Positions 44,517 through 52,532 of a stretch of 64,000 bases of DNA are shown here, piece by piece. Location of the stretch: contig JAEDFU010000003.1 in assembly GCA_016297915.1 (NCBI GenBank), positions 15,017 through 79,016 on the forward strand, in the 5' to 3' direction. Position numbers and translations under genes: made by a program. Origin of the DNA: Clostridia bacterium (GTDB lineage Bacteria > Bacillota > Clostridia > Christensenellales > UBA1242). Position 1 is the first letter of the stretch; each line of letters begins with the position of its first letter. The notes under the pieces are model-generated. The model had not been told where the DNA came from, did not search any database, and saw nothing but the letters and a program-made list of their open reading frames with translations.

Positions 44517-45249
44517 GCTTTTGTTTCCGCAAAATGTTAAATGTCTGATTTGTGGCAAAGAGGATGGCGGATTTGGAATCTGTGATGAATGTGTTAAGTC
44601 TTTGCCATACATCGATGGCAAAACTTGCATAAAGTGCGGAGCTCCAATAAATTCTGGCAAGGTTTGTTATGAATGTAAAAATAGCAATCACCACTTTGAA
44701 AGAGTATTTTCAATATTTAACTATGATGGAGTAATCAAACAATCTATTATTAAATTCAAACAAGCAGGGTCTAAGTATGTAGGTCGTCCGCTTGCCACGC
44801 TTGTTGCAGATTATTTTGACAAATTAGATATTCCTTTTGATACAATTATCCCAATGCCAATTCATCCAAATAGACTAGCGTCAAGAGGTTTCAATCAAAG
44901 TGAACTTTTGCTTGAAGTTGTCAAGTCTAGATATGGCAGAGTGTATAGTAATGTTCTTGCCAGAGTCAAAGACACACCTCACCAAACAGGTCTTGGCAAA
45001 ATGAATAGACAAAAGAACTTGGACAAAGCCTTTAAGGTTATCGAAAAATCCAAAGTAAAAAACAAAGTTGTTCTCGTCTTTGACGATATATACACAACTG
45101 GTTCTACAATTGATGAGGTTGCCAAAACCCTCTACAAGGCTGGAGCAGTCAAAGTGTATGGGCTGTGTTTGGCTCATGCTATGTTCAAAAACGACAAGGT
45201 TGTACAATCTAATCCTAGTGCTTTGGATTTAATTGATATTTATATCTAA
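44503..45249 (+). CDS. comF: ComF-family phosphoribosyltransferase-like protein
   Basis: 248 residues from ATG 44503, overlapping recD2 by 14 bp; the frame is open from 44419 but that part lies inside recD2. Zinc-finger N-terminus: CLICGKEDGGFGICDECVKS and CIKCGAPINSGKVCYECKN. PRT domain with VLVFDDIYTTGSTIDEVAKT. In competent bacteria ComF acts in DNA uptake; here it could also be a general PRT-like protein. The usual hpf gene between comF and secA is absent. Confidence 0.93.
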   Translation: MKILELLFPQNVKCLICGKEDGGFGICDECVKSLPYIDGKTCIKCGAPINSGKVCYECKNSNHHFERVFSIFNYDGVIKQSIIKFKQAGSKYVGRPLATLVADYFDKLDIPFDTIIPMPIHPNRLASRGFNQSELLLEVVKSRYGRVYSNVLARVKDTPHQTGLGKMNRQKNLDKAFKVIEKSKVKNKVVLVFDDIYTTGSTIDEVAKTLYKAGAVKVYGLCLAHAMFKNDKVVQSNPSALDLIDIYI

Positions 45250-45293
45250 AAAAAGTCGACAATTTGGGGATTTCCCAAAGCCGACTTTTTTTT
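45248..45293. terminator. Terminator after comF
   Basis: AAAAAGTCG..TTTGGG and CCCAAA..CGACTTTTT form an interrupted long stem followed by T8. Confidence 0.9.
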
Positions 45294-45474
45294 GTAGAGT
45301 ATTTGCGGTTAGGGCTCTTTTTGATTGATATTTGGCAAAGACTTGCAAAATTTTTGTTACTATTTGTATGTATAGACTGCTTAAAGTGCTTAAATTGTTT
45401 GGATTTTTCGCCGTATTATTATAAAATACTATGTAAGTGATACAATTACAACTAAGGAGACTTAAAAATTAGAC

Positions 45475-48315
45475 ATGGGATTTTGGAGTAAAATTTTCAA
45501 ATCAGATAATACACGAAATGTTGAAAAATTGGAAAAGATTGCAAAGAAAGTAGAAGATTTGCAAGATAAATATAGAGCATATAGTGACGAGGATCTCAAG
45601 AATACTACAACTATTCTCAAACAGCGTTTGGCTGACGGCGAAAAGACTATAGATATTTTGCCAGATGCTTTTGCTTGTGTTAGAGAGGCAAGTAGCAGAG
45701 TTATTGGCAAGCGTCATTATCATGTTCAGATTCTTGGAGGAATTGCCTTGTTCCAAGGCAGAATTGCCGAGATGAAAACAGGTGAAGGTAAGACTCTTGT
45801 TGAGACTCTTCCTGCGTATCTAGTAGCGCTAGAGGGCAAGGGTGTGCATATCGTTACCGTCAACGAATACTTGTCAACTCGTGACGCCGAGTGGATGGGC
45901 AAAATATTTAAGTTCTTGGGACTAACAGTTGGTATCAATACTCACGATATGACCCCAGATAAGAAAAAAGAAGCTTACGCTTGCGACATAACTTATTCAA
46001 CAAATAACGAACTAGGTTTTGACTATTTGAGAGACAACATGGTTATGCGTCCAGAGGATAGAGTTGCAAGAGGCTATCACTTTGCAATCATTGATGAGGT
46101 GGATAGTATTCTTATTGATGAGGCAAGAACTCCGCTTATCATATCTGGCAAGGGCATGAAGAGTAGTGAGGATTACAAAAAGGCTAGTAGATTTGCCAAA
46201 TCCTTGAAACCTACCGACTACGAAATTGACGAAAAAGAAAAAGCCATAAGACTAAACGAAAACGGAATTGCCAAGGCAGAAAGATATTTTGCAGTAGATA
46301 ACCTAAGTGACATCAATAATATTGAACTTAACCACTACATCAACAACGCACTCAAAGCTCAATACATTATGCTCAAGGATAATAACTACATCGTCAAAGA
46401 CGGTGAGGTTGTAATCGTCGATGAGTTTACAGGAAGACTTATGGAGGGTAGAAAGTACTCAAACGGACTTCATCAAGCCATTGAGGCCAAAGAGGGACTC
46501 GAAGTCAGAGACGAAAATAAGACTTTGGCTACTATCACTTTCCAAAACTTCTTTAGAATTTACGACAAGATTAGCGGAATGACCGGTACTGCCAAAACTG
46601 AAGAAACTGAGTTTAACAAAATCTATAACCTAGATGTTGTTACAATTCCAACAAACAAACCAGTTAGGCGTATTGACTGGACAGATATTATTTATCCAAC
46701 CGAAAAGGCAAAAATCAACGCCATTGTTGAGGAAGTCAAAAAGGTTCATGCTGAGGGGCGTCCTATTCTTGTAGGCACTATCACTATCGAAAAGAGTGAG
46801 GAAATATCCAAGGAACTCAAACAAGCCAAAATCAAACATAATGTGCTAAATGCCAAAAATCATCAAAAAGAAAGTATGATAATAGCCCAAGCAGGCAGAC
46901 TTGGTCAGGTTACAATTGCTACTAACATGGCTGGTCGTGGTACAGATATTATGCTTGGTGGTAACCCAGAGTATCTAGCCAAACAAAAAATGCAAGAATT
47001 AGGCTACACAGATGAACAAATAGAATTTTGTACTTCCTACTTGCCAAGCGATAGCCCAGAACTAGAAAAAGCTAGAGAAAAGTACAAAAAGTATTACAAA
47101 GAATTTGAGCAAGTAACCGATGACGAAAAGCAAAAGGTTATCCAGCTAGGTGGACTCCACATTATTGGTACAGAGCGTCACGAAAGTAGGCGTATCGACA
47201 ACCAGTTGAGAGGTCGTGCTGGTCGTCAAGGAGACCCAGGTTCAAGTGTTTTCTATGTTAGTATGGAAGACGAATTAATGCGTAGATTTGGCGGAGACAA
47301 ATTGCAGGGCGTTGTAAGGTTCTTCAAGATTTCCGACGATACAGCATTTACTCTCAAATTCCTAGCAAGACAAATTGAGGCTGCTCAAAGACGAATTGAG
47401 GGATTTAACTTTTCTGCTCGTCATACTGTGCTTAAGTTTGACGATGTCAACAACCAACAACGAAAAGAGATTTACAAAGAGCGTAATAGAGTATTAGACG
47501 GTGCTGATGTTCACGACGAAGTTTTGGACATGATTGCCGAGTTTGCAAGAAACACTGTTTTGGATAGTCTTGACGGCGTTGAGAATTGGGAAGAATGGAA
47601 TATCGAAAAGATTAATAGCAACCTCAATAACCGTGTACTTCCTGCAGATGCAAACTTTGTAACTGAGGAAATGGTCGAGGGACTAGAGAGTAGTGAACTT
47701 GCCGAAAAAGTTGCCGAAAAAGCCAAAGAGGTTTATGATGCAAAATGCAAGTCTCTAAATGCAGTCAAAATAGATAGTAACCGTATTGAGCGTGAAATAC
47801 TACTTAGAGTTGTAGATAGTCTATGGAGAGACCATATCGACTTTATGGAAATTTTGCGTGGCGAGATTGGTCTTAGAGCGTACGGAAACCACGACCCACT
47901 TATTGCTTACAAGGAGGAAAGTAGCCGTGCCTACGAGGAAATGGTTTCAAAGGTTAGAGAAGAGACAGCAATGTTCCTACTTAACTTCAAAGTTCAAATC
48001 GAAAGAACTGTGCCTATTCATGTAACCAAAAAGGATTTGACTCCTGAGGATATTGCCAAAATCCGAAAGATTGCAGAGGACAAAATTAGGGAGCAAAAAG
48101 CAGGTGGGGTAAATCCAACAACTGCTCCAAATAACTCCAAAGCACAAGACGATTTGGATAAACTTATGAAAGCTCCAACAAGTATTGATATGGTCACAAA
48201 TATGACCGAAAATACACAAGCAAAAACCAAAGGAAAAGTTGTAGGCCGAAATGACCTTTGTCCATGCGGTTCAGGGCTTAAGTACAAAAACTGTTGCGGA
48301 AAAAATGCAAAATAA
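45475..48315 (+). CDS. secA: Preprotein translocase ATPase SecA
   Basis: 946 residues. Motor of Sec export. MKTGEGKTLVETLPAYLVAL (Walker A GEGKT, about 103), DEVDSILIDEARTPLIISGK, helicase motifs ATNMAGRGTDIMLGGNP and GRAGRQGDPGSS, then the C-terminal linker and zinc SEC-C motif NDLCPCGSGLKYKNCCGK. The AAGGAG site lies about 14 nt from the ATG, longer than ideal, but a stop codon (TAA 45463) excludes an earlier start. Confidence 0.97.
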   Translation: MGFWSKIFKSDNTRNVEKLEKIAKKVEDLQDKYRAYSDEDLKNTTTILKQRLADGEKTIDILPDAFACVREASSRVIGKRHYHVQILGGIALFQGRIAEMKTGEGKTLVETLPAYLVALEGKGVHIVTVNEYLSTRDAEWMGKIFKFLGLTVGINTHDMTPDKKKEAYACDITYSTNNELGFDYLRDNMVMRPEDRVARGYHFAIIDEVDSILIDEARTPLIISGKGMKSSEDYKKASRFAKSLKPTDYEIDEKEKAIRLNENGIAKAERYFAVDNLSDINNIELNHYINNALKAQYIMLKDNNYIVKDGEVVIVDEFTGRLMEGRKYSNGLHQAIEAKEGLEVRDENKTLATITFQNFFRIYDKISGMTGTAKTEETEFNKIYNLDVVTIPTNKPVRRIDWTDIIYPTEKAKINAIVEEVKKVHAEGRPILVGTITIEKSEEISKELKQAKIKHNVLNAKNHQKESMIIAQAGRLGQVTIATNMAGRGTDIMLGGNPEYLAKQKMQELGYTDEQIEFCTSYLPSDSPELEKAREKYKKYYKEFEQVTDDEKQKVIQLGGLHIIGTERHESRRIDNQLRGRAGRQGDPGSSVFYVSMEDELMRRFGGDKLQGVVRFFKISDDTAFTLKFLARQIEAAQRRIEGFNFSARHTVLKFDDVNNQQRKEIYKERNRVLDGADVHDEVLDMIAEFARNTVLDSLDGVENWEEWNIEKINSNLNNRVLPADANFVTEEMVEGLESSELAEKVAEKAKEVYDAKCKSLNAVKIDSNRIEREILLRVVDSLWRDHIDFMEILRGEIGLRAYGNHDPLIAYKEESSRAYEEMVSKVREETAMFLLNFKVQIERTVPIHVTKKDLTPEDIAKIRKIAEDKIREQKAGGVNPTTAPNNSKAQDDLDKLMKAPTSIDMVTNMTENTQAKTKGKVVGRNDLCPCGSGLKYKNCCGKNAK

Positions 48316-48317
48316 AC

Positions 48318-48352
48318 AAAAAAAGTTTACATAATTTGTGTAAACTTTTTTG
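48318..48352. terminator. Bidirectional terminator after secA
   Basis: AAAAAGTTTACA and TGTAAACTTTTT pair around a short loop; it serves both secA and the leftward Xre gene. Confidence 0.9.
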
Positions 48353-48379
48353 TTTTGCAAACTTATACTTTGCTTGAAA

Positions 48380-48619
48380 TTATCTAAATAATTCATTGAT
48401 GTCAATACCCAATATCAAAGAGGCAACATATACCTCTTTGTCAGTGGCTATTCTAGTTTGCCCCTCAAGTTTTGAATAACTAGTAGGATTGATGTCCACT
48501 CCTCTAATTTGCATTTGAGCAATAAAGTCTTTTTGTTTGATATGTTTTTGTAATCTAATTCTTTCCAAATTATGTCCAATAATATTTGCATCACCATAAG
48601 GCTTTTTTCTTAACTTCAT
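48380..48619 (-). CDS. Small Xre-type HTH regulator
   Basis: 79 residues, one helix-turn-helix of the Xre/Cro type: NIIGHNLERIRLQKHIKQKD then the recognition helix region VDINPTSYSKLEGQTR, where an Ile-Asn-Pro replaces the usual Ser turn. AGGGGAATAAAAAT precedes the start. Divergent from the lipoprotein gene at 48716; both starts flank repeated AGAATTATAAT sites. Confidence 0.82.
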   Translation of the reverse strand: MKLRKKPYGDANIIGHNLERIRLQKHIKQKDFIAQMQIRGVDINPTSYSKLEGQTRIATDKEVYVASLILGIDINELFR

Positions 48620-48635
48620 ATTTTTATTCCCCTGG

Positions 48636-48687
48636 AGAATTATAATGCTTTAAATTATTGACATAATTCCGTAAAAGAATTATAATC
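48636..48687. promoter_or_regulatory. Shared control region of Xre gene and lipoprotein gene
   Basis: For the right-hand gene: perfect TTGACA (48658-48663), 17 bp, perfect TATAAT (48681-48686). AGAATTATAAT occurs twice in direct orientation (48636-48646 and 48676-48686), the second on the -10 box. They could be binding sites for the Xre protein; on the minus strand the first copy could serve as the -10 of its own gene. Confidence 0.6.
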
Positions 48688-48715
48688 AAACTATTAAACC
48701 AAGGAGGATAAATAA

Positions 48716-49531
48716 TTGAAAAACAATTTGAAGAAAATTATTGCAGGCGTGGGAATTGGAACAATGCTTGCTGGTGGTGCATTTTTGACTACAGGATGTA
48801 CTGCTGATTTGTCGCAAGATCAAATGTCAAAAATAATGCAAACTGTAGATAATGCAGACAAATTTATGGAGGAGGGTATCAATTACTTCAATCTTGAAGA
48901 TCATCTGACAAGAGAAGATATATTGGCAAAATATAATGGTGCTGTTGGTTCATTTATGTTAAACAAAGATAATATTTTGGATAATGTAACAGTAACAACA
49001 GATGGCAGTGACTCAAACGCCTTGATAATTGCACAGGTGTTCAAAAAATCTAGTGGCGAAAGCGTGATGCTTCAATTAAGAAAAGATTTGGAAACAGGCG
49101 AGACTGAAGTTATCGACTACAAAGATAGCACACAGCACCCAGATGCATCCACTGACCGCAAATCTTATTTGTATTATCGCAACTGCTTGATGTTTGGCAC
49201 TGACGACGCTAAGTTTCACAAATTGACTGCAGATGAAATTGTAGAGTGTAAAATTTTGGAGAATGGAAACATTGCAGTAACAGCATTTACATACAAATTT
49301 TTTGGTTCAGATGAAATGGGATTTATAACATTTGAATTGCTTCCAAATGGAGCATTTGCAAAATTGAGTTATAGAGTTATAGAATATACTCCAGTAGGTA
49401 CAAATCCAACAGGTGATAATGTTATTTTAGATCAGGTAGAAAAAGAGCATACATTTGTCTATGAATACAACAAACTTACTGAAACAGAAATTAATGCAAA
49501 CATCCAAAAGTATAATCAAAGCAATAATTAA
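48716..49531 (+). CDS. Lipoprotein of unknown function
   Basis: 271 residues from TTG 48716, backed by AAGGAGGATAAATAA; no ATG lies nearby. Signal peptide with lipobox TTGC (Cys about residue 28). The mature protein is a mix of helices and strands (SKIMQTVDNADKFMEEGINY, SVMLQLRKDLETGETEVIDY, EMGFITFELLPNGAFAKL); no family was recognised. Driven by a near-consensus promoter. Confidence 0.8.
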   Translation: MKNNLKKIIAGVGIGTMLAGGAFLTTGCTADLSQDQMSKIMQTVDNADKFMEEGINYFNLEDHLTREDILAKYNGAVGSFMLNKDNILDNVTVTTDGSDSNALIIAQVFKKSSGESVMLQLRKDLETGETEVIDYKDSTQHPDASTDRKSYLYYRNCLMFGTDDAKFHKLTADEIVECKILENGNIAVTAFTYKFFGSDEMGFITFELLPNGAFAKLSYRVIEYTPVGTNPTGDNVILDQVEKEHTFVYEYNKLTETEINANIQKYNQSNN

Positions 49532-49538
49532 TTAGTAA

Positions 49539-49587
49539 AAAAACACTTAAATTAATTGATAAAAATATCTTTAATTTAAGTGTTTTC
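49539..49587. terminator. Terminator after the lipoprotein
   Basis: AACACTTAAATTAA and TTAATTTAAGTGTT form a 14 bp stem followed by a T-rich run; it lies between convergent genes. Confidence 0.9.
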
Positions 49588-49590
49588 TCT

Positions 49591-50745
49591 TTACTTTGTG
49601 ATAGTTGTTTTTATCTTTTCCCAAGGAAAGTCGGGTCTGCCAAAGTGTCCAAAGCAGGCTGTTTTTTGATAAATAGGTCTGTTCAAATCTAGTTCGCTTA
49701 TTATATTGCTTAGTGAAAAATCAAAGTTTTCGTGAACAAATTTGTAAATATCATCCAAAGACACTTTTTCTGTTCCAAAAGTATCAATGTTATAAGATAC
49801 TGGTGTAGATAGTCCAATAGCGTATGCGACTTGAATTTCGCATTTGTCAGCAAGATTATGTGCTACAATATTTTTGGCTACATATCTAGCGTAGTACGCT
49901 GCAGACCTATCCACTTTGGTGGCGTTTTTGCTACTAAAGCAACCGCCTCCAACTCGACCAACTCCGCCATAAGTGTCTACAACAATTTTTCTGCCAACAC
50001 AGCCACTGTCGCCAAAAGATCCCCAAATAGTAAATCTTCCGCTTGGGTTGATTATATACTTAGTATTTGTAAGTAGCTCCTTGTATTCGCTCAAAACAGG
50101 GTTTAAGACATTTTGTGTAATGATTTTGACAATGTCGTCATGACTGAGGCGTGGGCTGTGCGAAACAGATATAAGCACAGTATCTATTCTTGTAGGCTTG
50201 CCATTGGAGTACTCAATGCTGACTTGGGATTTGGCGTCGGCAAAAAAGTCGTTTGTGAGTCTTCGAAACTCGTCAAATTTTTGCATAATCTTGTGTGCAA
50301 TTATTATCGGCATTGGCATAAGCTCACTTGTTTCGTTAGTTGCATATCCATACACCATGCCTTGATCGTTGGCACATAGCGTGTCAGAGACAACAGCATG
50401 ATTGATGTCTGCACTCTGCGCGCTTATTTGTTTGATAATCTCAAAATCATTGGTGTAACCGATGTCTTTTAGAATTTGTTTGGCAATACCGTCATAGTCG
50501 ATTTTGGCGGTTGTGGTGGACTCGCCATAGACAAATAATTTGTTGTCTTTTATTGCACATTCAACAGCCATTTGTGCGTTTGGGTCTTGGGATAAGGCAC
50601 TATCCAAAAAAGCATCAGCTATGACATCGCAAGTCTTGTCTGGATGTCCGATATTCACACTCTCACTAGTAATTATTGAGTGAATGTTTTGTGCTAAATT
50701 TGCATGTTTCGAATTTTTCTTTGTTTGAGATAATTCTGTTCTCAT
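49591..50745 (-). CDS. metK: S-adenosylmethionine synthetase (divergent)
   Basis: 384 residues. Makes SAM from methionine and ATP. ITSESVNIGHPDKTCDVIAD, VYGESTTTAKIDYDGIAKQI and GRKIVVDTYGGVGRVGGGCF, SSKNATKVDRSAAYYARYVA are the MetK landmarks. Several core residues differ from the usual pattern: GHPDKTCDVI instead of GHPDKI.DQI, GRFTIWGSFGDSGCVG instead of GRFVIGGP.GDAGLTG, and FSSKNATK for FSGKDPTK. AGGAGACTTCAAAAA precedes the ATG. Under a SAM-I riboswitch, which fits the function. Confidence 0.92.
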   Translation of the reverse strand: MRTELSQTKKNSKHANLAQNIHSIITSESVNIGHPDKTCDVIADAFLDSALSQDPNAQMAVECAIKDNKLFVYGESTTTAKIDYDGIAKQILKDIGYTNDFEIIKQISAQSADINHAVVSDTLCANDQGMVYGYATNETSELMPMPIIIAHKIMQKFDEFRRLTNDFFADAKSQVSIEYSNGKPTRIDTVLISVSHSPRLSHDDIVKIITQNVLNPVLSEYKELLTNTKYIINPSGRFTIWGSFGDSGCVGRKIVVDTYGGVGRVGGGCFSSKNATKVDRSAAYYARYVAKNIVAHNLADKCEIQVAYAIGLSTPVSYNIDTFGTEKVSLDDIYKFVHENFDFSLSNIISELDLNRPIYQKTACFGHFGRPDFPWEKIKTTITK

Positions 50746-50821
50746 TTTTTGAAGTCTCCTAAATTTATTATTTCCAATAAGTAATTATTTGTAAGCTAAC
50801 GATTGAAACATAAAAAACAAA

Positions 50822-50958
50822 AAGTCCCATCGTCTCCGATGGGATAAAAATCTCGATAAAGGAAATGCCCATCGGTCAGCCTTTAGCACCTTGTAAATCT
50901 TTACAGGTTGCTGTGTGGTCATAGGGGCTGTCCCTCGCACACTCTTAATGGATATTAA
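50822..50958 (-). promoter_or_regulatory. SAM-I riboswitch (S-box) upstream of metK
   Basis: On the minus strand the leader reads GAGGGACAGCCCCTATGACC, then CAGCAACC and GGTGCTAA, the S-box core order. It ends in a terminator: CCCATCG (stem) GAGA loop CGATGGG followed by ACTTTTTG. An upstream CCGATGGG (in GACCGATGGGCATT) can pair with the same CCCATCGG strand, the antiterminator. So high SAM should stop metK transcription. Confidence 0.93.
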
Positions 50959-50959
50959 G

Positions 50960-50988
50960 AATTTATACTACTTTGAGGTGTTTGTCAA
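50960..50988 (-). promoter_or_regulatory. Promoter for the metK leader
   Basis: On the minus strand TTGACA (50983-50988) and TAAATT (50960-50965) with a 17 bp spacer, or TATAAA with 15 bp. Confidence 0.6.
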
Positions 50989-51287
50989 TAAATTTTACAA
51001 AAAAATTAAAAAAATTTTTTGAGTTTTATGTTTGGCAAGTAATTAGAATGTTACAATATCCCAGTAAGCGCTTTAAACAGCGAGTGTTTCTAACAAAACA
51101 AGTATATTAAGTCCAATAAATGTTAAGTATTAAACATGTCTGAGAGGATATTGCTTTATACTGTCAAAGAGTTTGTTGTCATCAAAATATGTTTTACCTT
51201 TTGTTGTTTCCATGCTAAAATTTTTGCCAAAGAATGGGGATTTAAACTCCAAAAGCCAACAAAACCTATCAAATATGCAAAAATCTA

Positions 51288-51317
51288 TTGACAACCAGCC
51301 TAGGATTTTGCTAAAAT
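51288..51317 (+). promoter_or_regulatory. Promoter for tRNA-Ser
   Basis: TTGACA at 51288-51293, 18 bp, TAAAAT at 51312-51317, about 75 bp before the tRNA. The gap 50989-51287 shows no convincing gene; a 51-codon frame from ATG 51136 lacks an RBS. Confidence 0.65.
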
Positions 51318-51400
51318 ACTATTGTTTCGCAGTTATACAAAAGTTGCGAGATACAAAACTCAATAAGTCCAATTGGACAGAATTATTTTCGGAAAGTTAT

Positions 51401-51491
51401 GGAGAAGTACTCAAGAGGCCGAAGAGGCGCCCCTGCTAAGGGTGTAGTGCGGGAAACTGCAGCGAGGGTTCAAATCCCTCCTTCTCCGCCA
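51401..51491 (+). tRNA. tRNA-Ser(GCU)
   Basis: Acceptor GGAGAAG pairs with CTTCTCC; anticodon loop CTGCTAA on stem CGCCC/GGGTG gives GCU (Ser AGC/AGU). The long variable arm (GTGCGGGAAACTGCAGC) is right for serine, T arm GAGGGTTCAAATCCCTC, encoded CCA. Followed by a terminator. Its 3' end is duplicated at 51651-51672. Confidence 0.96.
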
Positions 51492-51492
51492 A
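51471..51492 (+). repeat. Direct repeat in tRNA-Ser 3' end (left copy)
   Basis: 22 bp ending in CTTCTCCGCCAA, identical to 51651-51672; the two lie exactly 180 bp apart. Duplication of a tRNA 3' end is the usual mark of integrase-mediated insertion (att sites). Confidence 0.9.
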
Positions 51493-51522
51493 AAAAATCC
51501 CTATATTTAGGGATTTTTTCTT
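51493..51522 (+). terminator. Terminator of tRNA-Ser
   Basis: AAAATCCCTA and TAGGGATTTT with a short loop and T6. Confidence 0.9.
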
Positions 51523-51580
51523 TGTCAAACGAGGGATAGTGGATTGTATCTACAATGGTGATTAGCATCACCATTTGAAC

Positions 51581-51628
51581 CCGGTAGTCGTGAGCGATAT
51601 GGAGTGCAATCCCTCCGCTCACGACAAA
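51581..51628. repeat. Inverted repeat between the tRNA-end copies
   Basis: GTCGTGAGCG and CGCTCACGAC are perfect 10 bp arms around GATATGGAG..CAATCCCTC. Left of it are GGTGAT/ATCACC and ATTGTA/TACAAT small stems. CAATCCCTCCGCTC at about 51607 is a degraded third copy of the tRNA end. The G+C content is above its surroundings. Confidence 0.7.
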
Positions 51629-51650
51629 TATTCGCATTCGCTCATATTGG

Positions 51651-51672
51651 CAAATCCCTCCTTCTCCGCCAA
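51651..51672 (+). repeat. Direct repeat of tRNA-Ser 3' end (right copy)
   Basis: Exact 22 bp copy of 51471-51492 without the rest of the tRNA. It is followed at 51676-51714 by another hairpin (AGTCGT..GAACTC with GAGTTT..ACGACT) and T6. Confidence 0.9.
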
Positions 51673-51675
51673 TCA

Positions 51676-51716
51676 ATAGTCGTTTGAACTCATCAGAGTT
51701 TGGACGACTTTTTTCT
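51676..51716. terminator. Terminator after the right repeat
   Basis: AGTCGTTTGAACTC and GAGTTTGGACGACT pair with wobble pairs, followed by TTTTTT. Confidence 0.75.
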
Positions 51717-51805
51717 TGCTTATTTTCAAGATTTAGTTCGGTTTCTGTATATCTGTGAAAACCAATTTTGCTTAAAGTATAGTTGTTTGTTTCAGTTTTT
51801 ATCTT

Positions 51806-52006
51806 CTAATTAAACATTTGATATATTTGTACTTTGATAACTCTTGCAATTTTAAAAAGTGCAATTGTTCTAAAGTTATCGTTATTTGCTAAAATTTTAT
51901 TTAGTGTGCTAGTGCTAATCTTGCATATTTTACAAAATTTTGTTTTGCTTATTTTATTTTCAATAATATAGTTTTTTATAATTTCAGTTTTAATTGTGGT
52001 TTTCAT
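51806..52006 (-). CDS. Small HTH protein (Cro-like)
   Basis: 66 residues, nearly all one helix-turn-helix: NYIIENKISKTKFCKICKIS then TSTLNKILANNDNFRTIALF. It reads away from the next gene across a shared operator region; AGTAATTATG gives a weak RBS. Likely one of two mutual repressors of a small mobile element. Confidence 0.75.
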   Translation of the reverse strand: MKTTIKTEIIKNYIIENKISKTKFCKICKISTSTLNKILANNDNFRTIALFKIARVIKVQIYQMFN

Positions 52007-52019
52007 AATTACTCCATTT

Positions 52020-52093
52020 TACCAATTGGTACATATATTATATATCTACCATTTGGTAAAAGTCAAGTATTTTATTACCAGTTGGTATATACT
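52020..52093. promoter_or_regulatory. Divergent promoters with three operators
   Basis: Three 12 bp sites: TACCAATTGGTA (52020-52031, perfect palindrome), TACCATTTGGTA (52047-52058), TACCAGTTGGTA (52076-52087), spaced 27 and 29 bp. Minus promoter: TTGACT (52061-52066) and TATAAT (52037-52042), 18 bp apart, with site 2 in its spacer and site 1 at the start point. Plus promoter: TATACT (52088-52093) directly after site 3. This is the layout of a phage-type genetic switch. Confidence 0.85.
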
Positions 52094-52114
52094 TGTTTAA
52101 AATAAGGAGCTAGT

Positions 52115-52318
52115 ATGAATAAGTTTGCAGAAAGATTAAAAGAGTTAAGAGAAGAAAAAAATCTTACACAATATGAATTATCTAAAAAAGTTAATATAAG
52201 CACAGCGTGTATTAATCGTTGGGAAAAGAATTTAAGAGTGCCAAATATTGATAGCATAATAATTCTTTGTAAATATTTTGGTTGTTCATCAGATTATTTA
52301 ATAGGATTGGAAGATTAA
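52115..52318 (+). CDS. Xre-family repressor-like protein
   Basis: 67 residues: RLKELREEKNLTQYELSKKV then NISTACINRWEKNLRVPNID and the C-terminal FGCSSDYLIGLED, a standard phage/ICE repressor N-terminal domain with nothing after it. AAATAAGGAGCTAGT precedes the ATG. Likely binds the TACCAnTTGGTA sites and controls itself and the divergent gene. Confidence 0.9.
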   Translation: MNKFAERLKELREEKNLTQYELSKKVNISTACINRWEKNLRVPNIDSIIILCKYFGCSSDYLIGLED

Positions 52319-52469
52319 TGATTGATTATATAGATGATTGTTTAGATTTTTGAAAATTTCTTTAATCTTCTTAATTATTTATTAGAAAACCACATCAAAA
52401 TTACAAGCGACTCAAAATTGCACTTTTGTTGGATATCTGATTTTATTTTTGCAAAAATAAATTTCCACT

Positions 52470-52498
52470 TGAATTGGTTGTTGGATTGTGTTACAATA
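52470..52498 (+). promoter_or_regulatory. Promoter for the HD-domain gene
   Basis: TTGAAT at 52470-52475, 17 bp, TACAAT at 52493-52498. Confidence 0.65.
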
Positions 52499-52532
52499 AG
52501 TTTAAGTTAATAAACGATGTTAGGGGATATTT

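Noticed and set aside
51136..51291. A 51-codon frame before tRNA-Ser.
   Set aside because: No RBS, odd composition, and it overlaps the tRNA promoter.
51526..51672. A second tRNA gene or tRNA pseudogene between the repeats.
   Set aside because: No cloverleaf can be drawn; only the 3' 22 bases match the tRNA.
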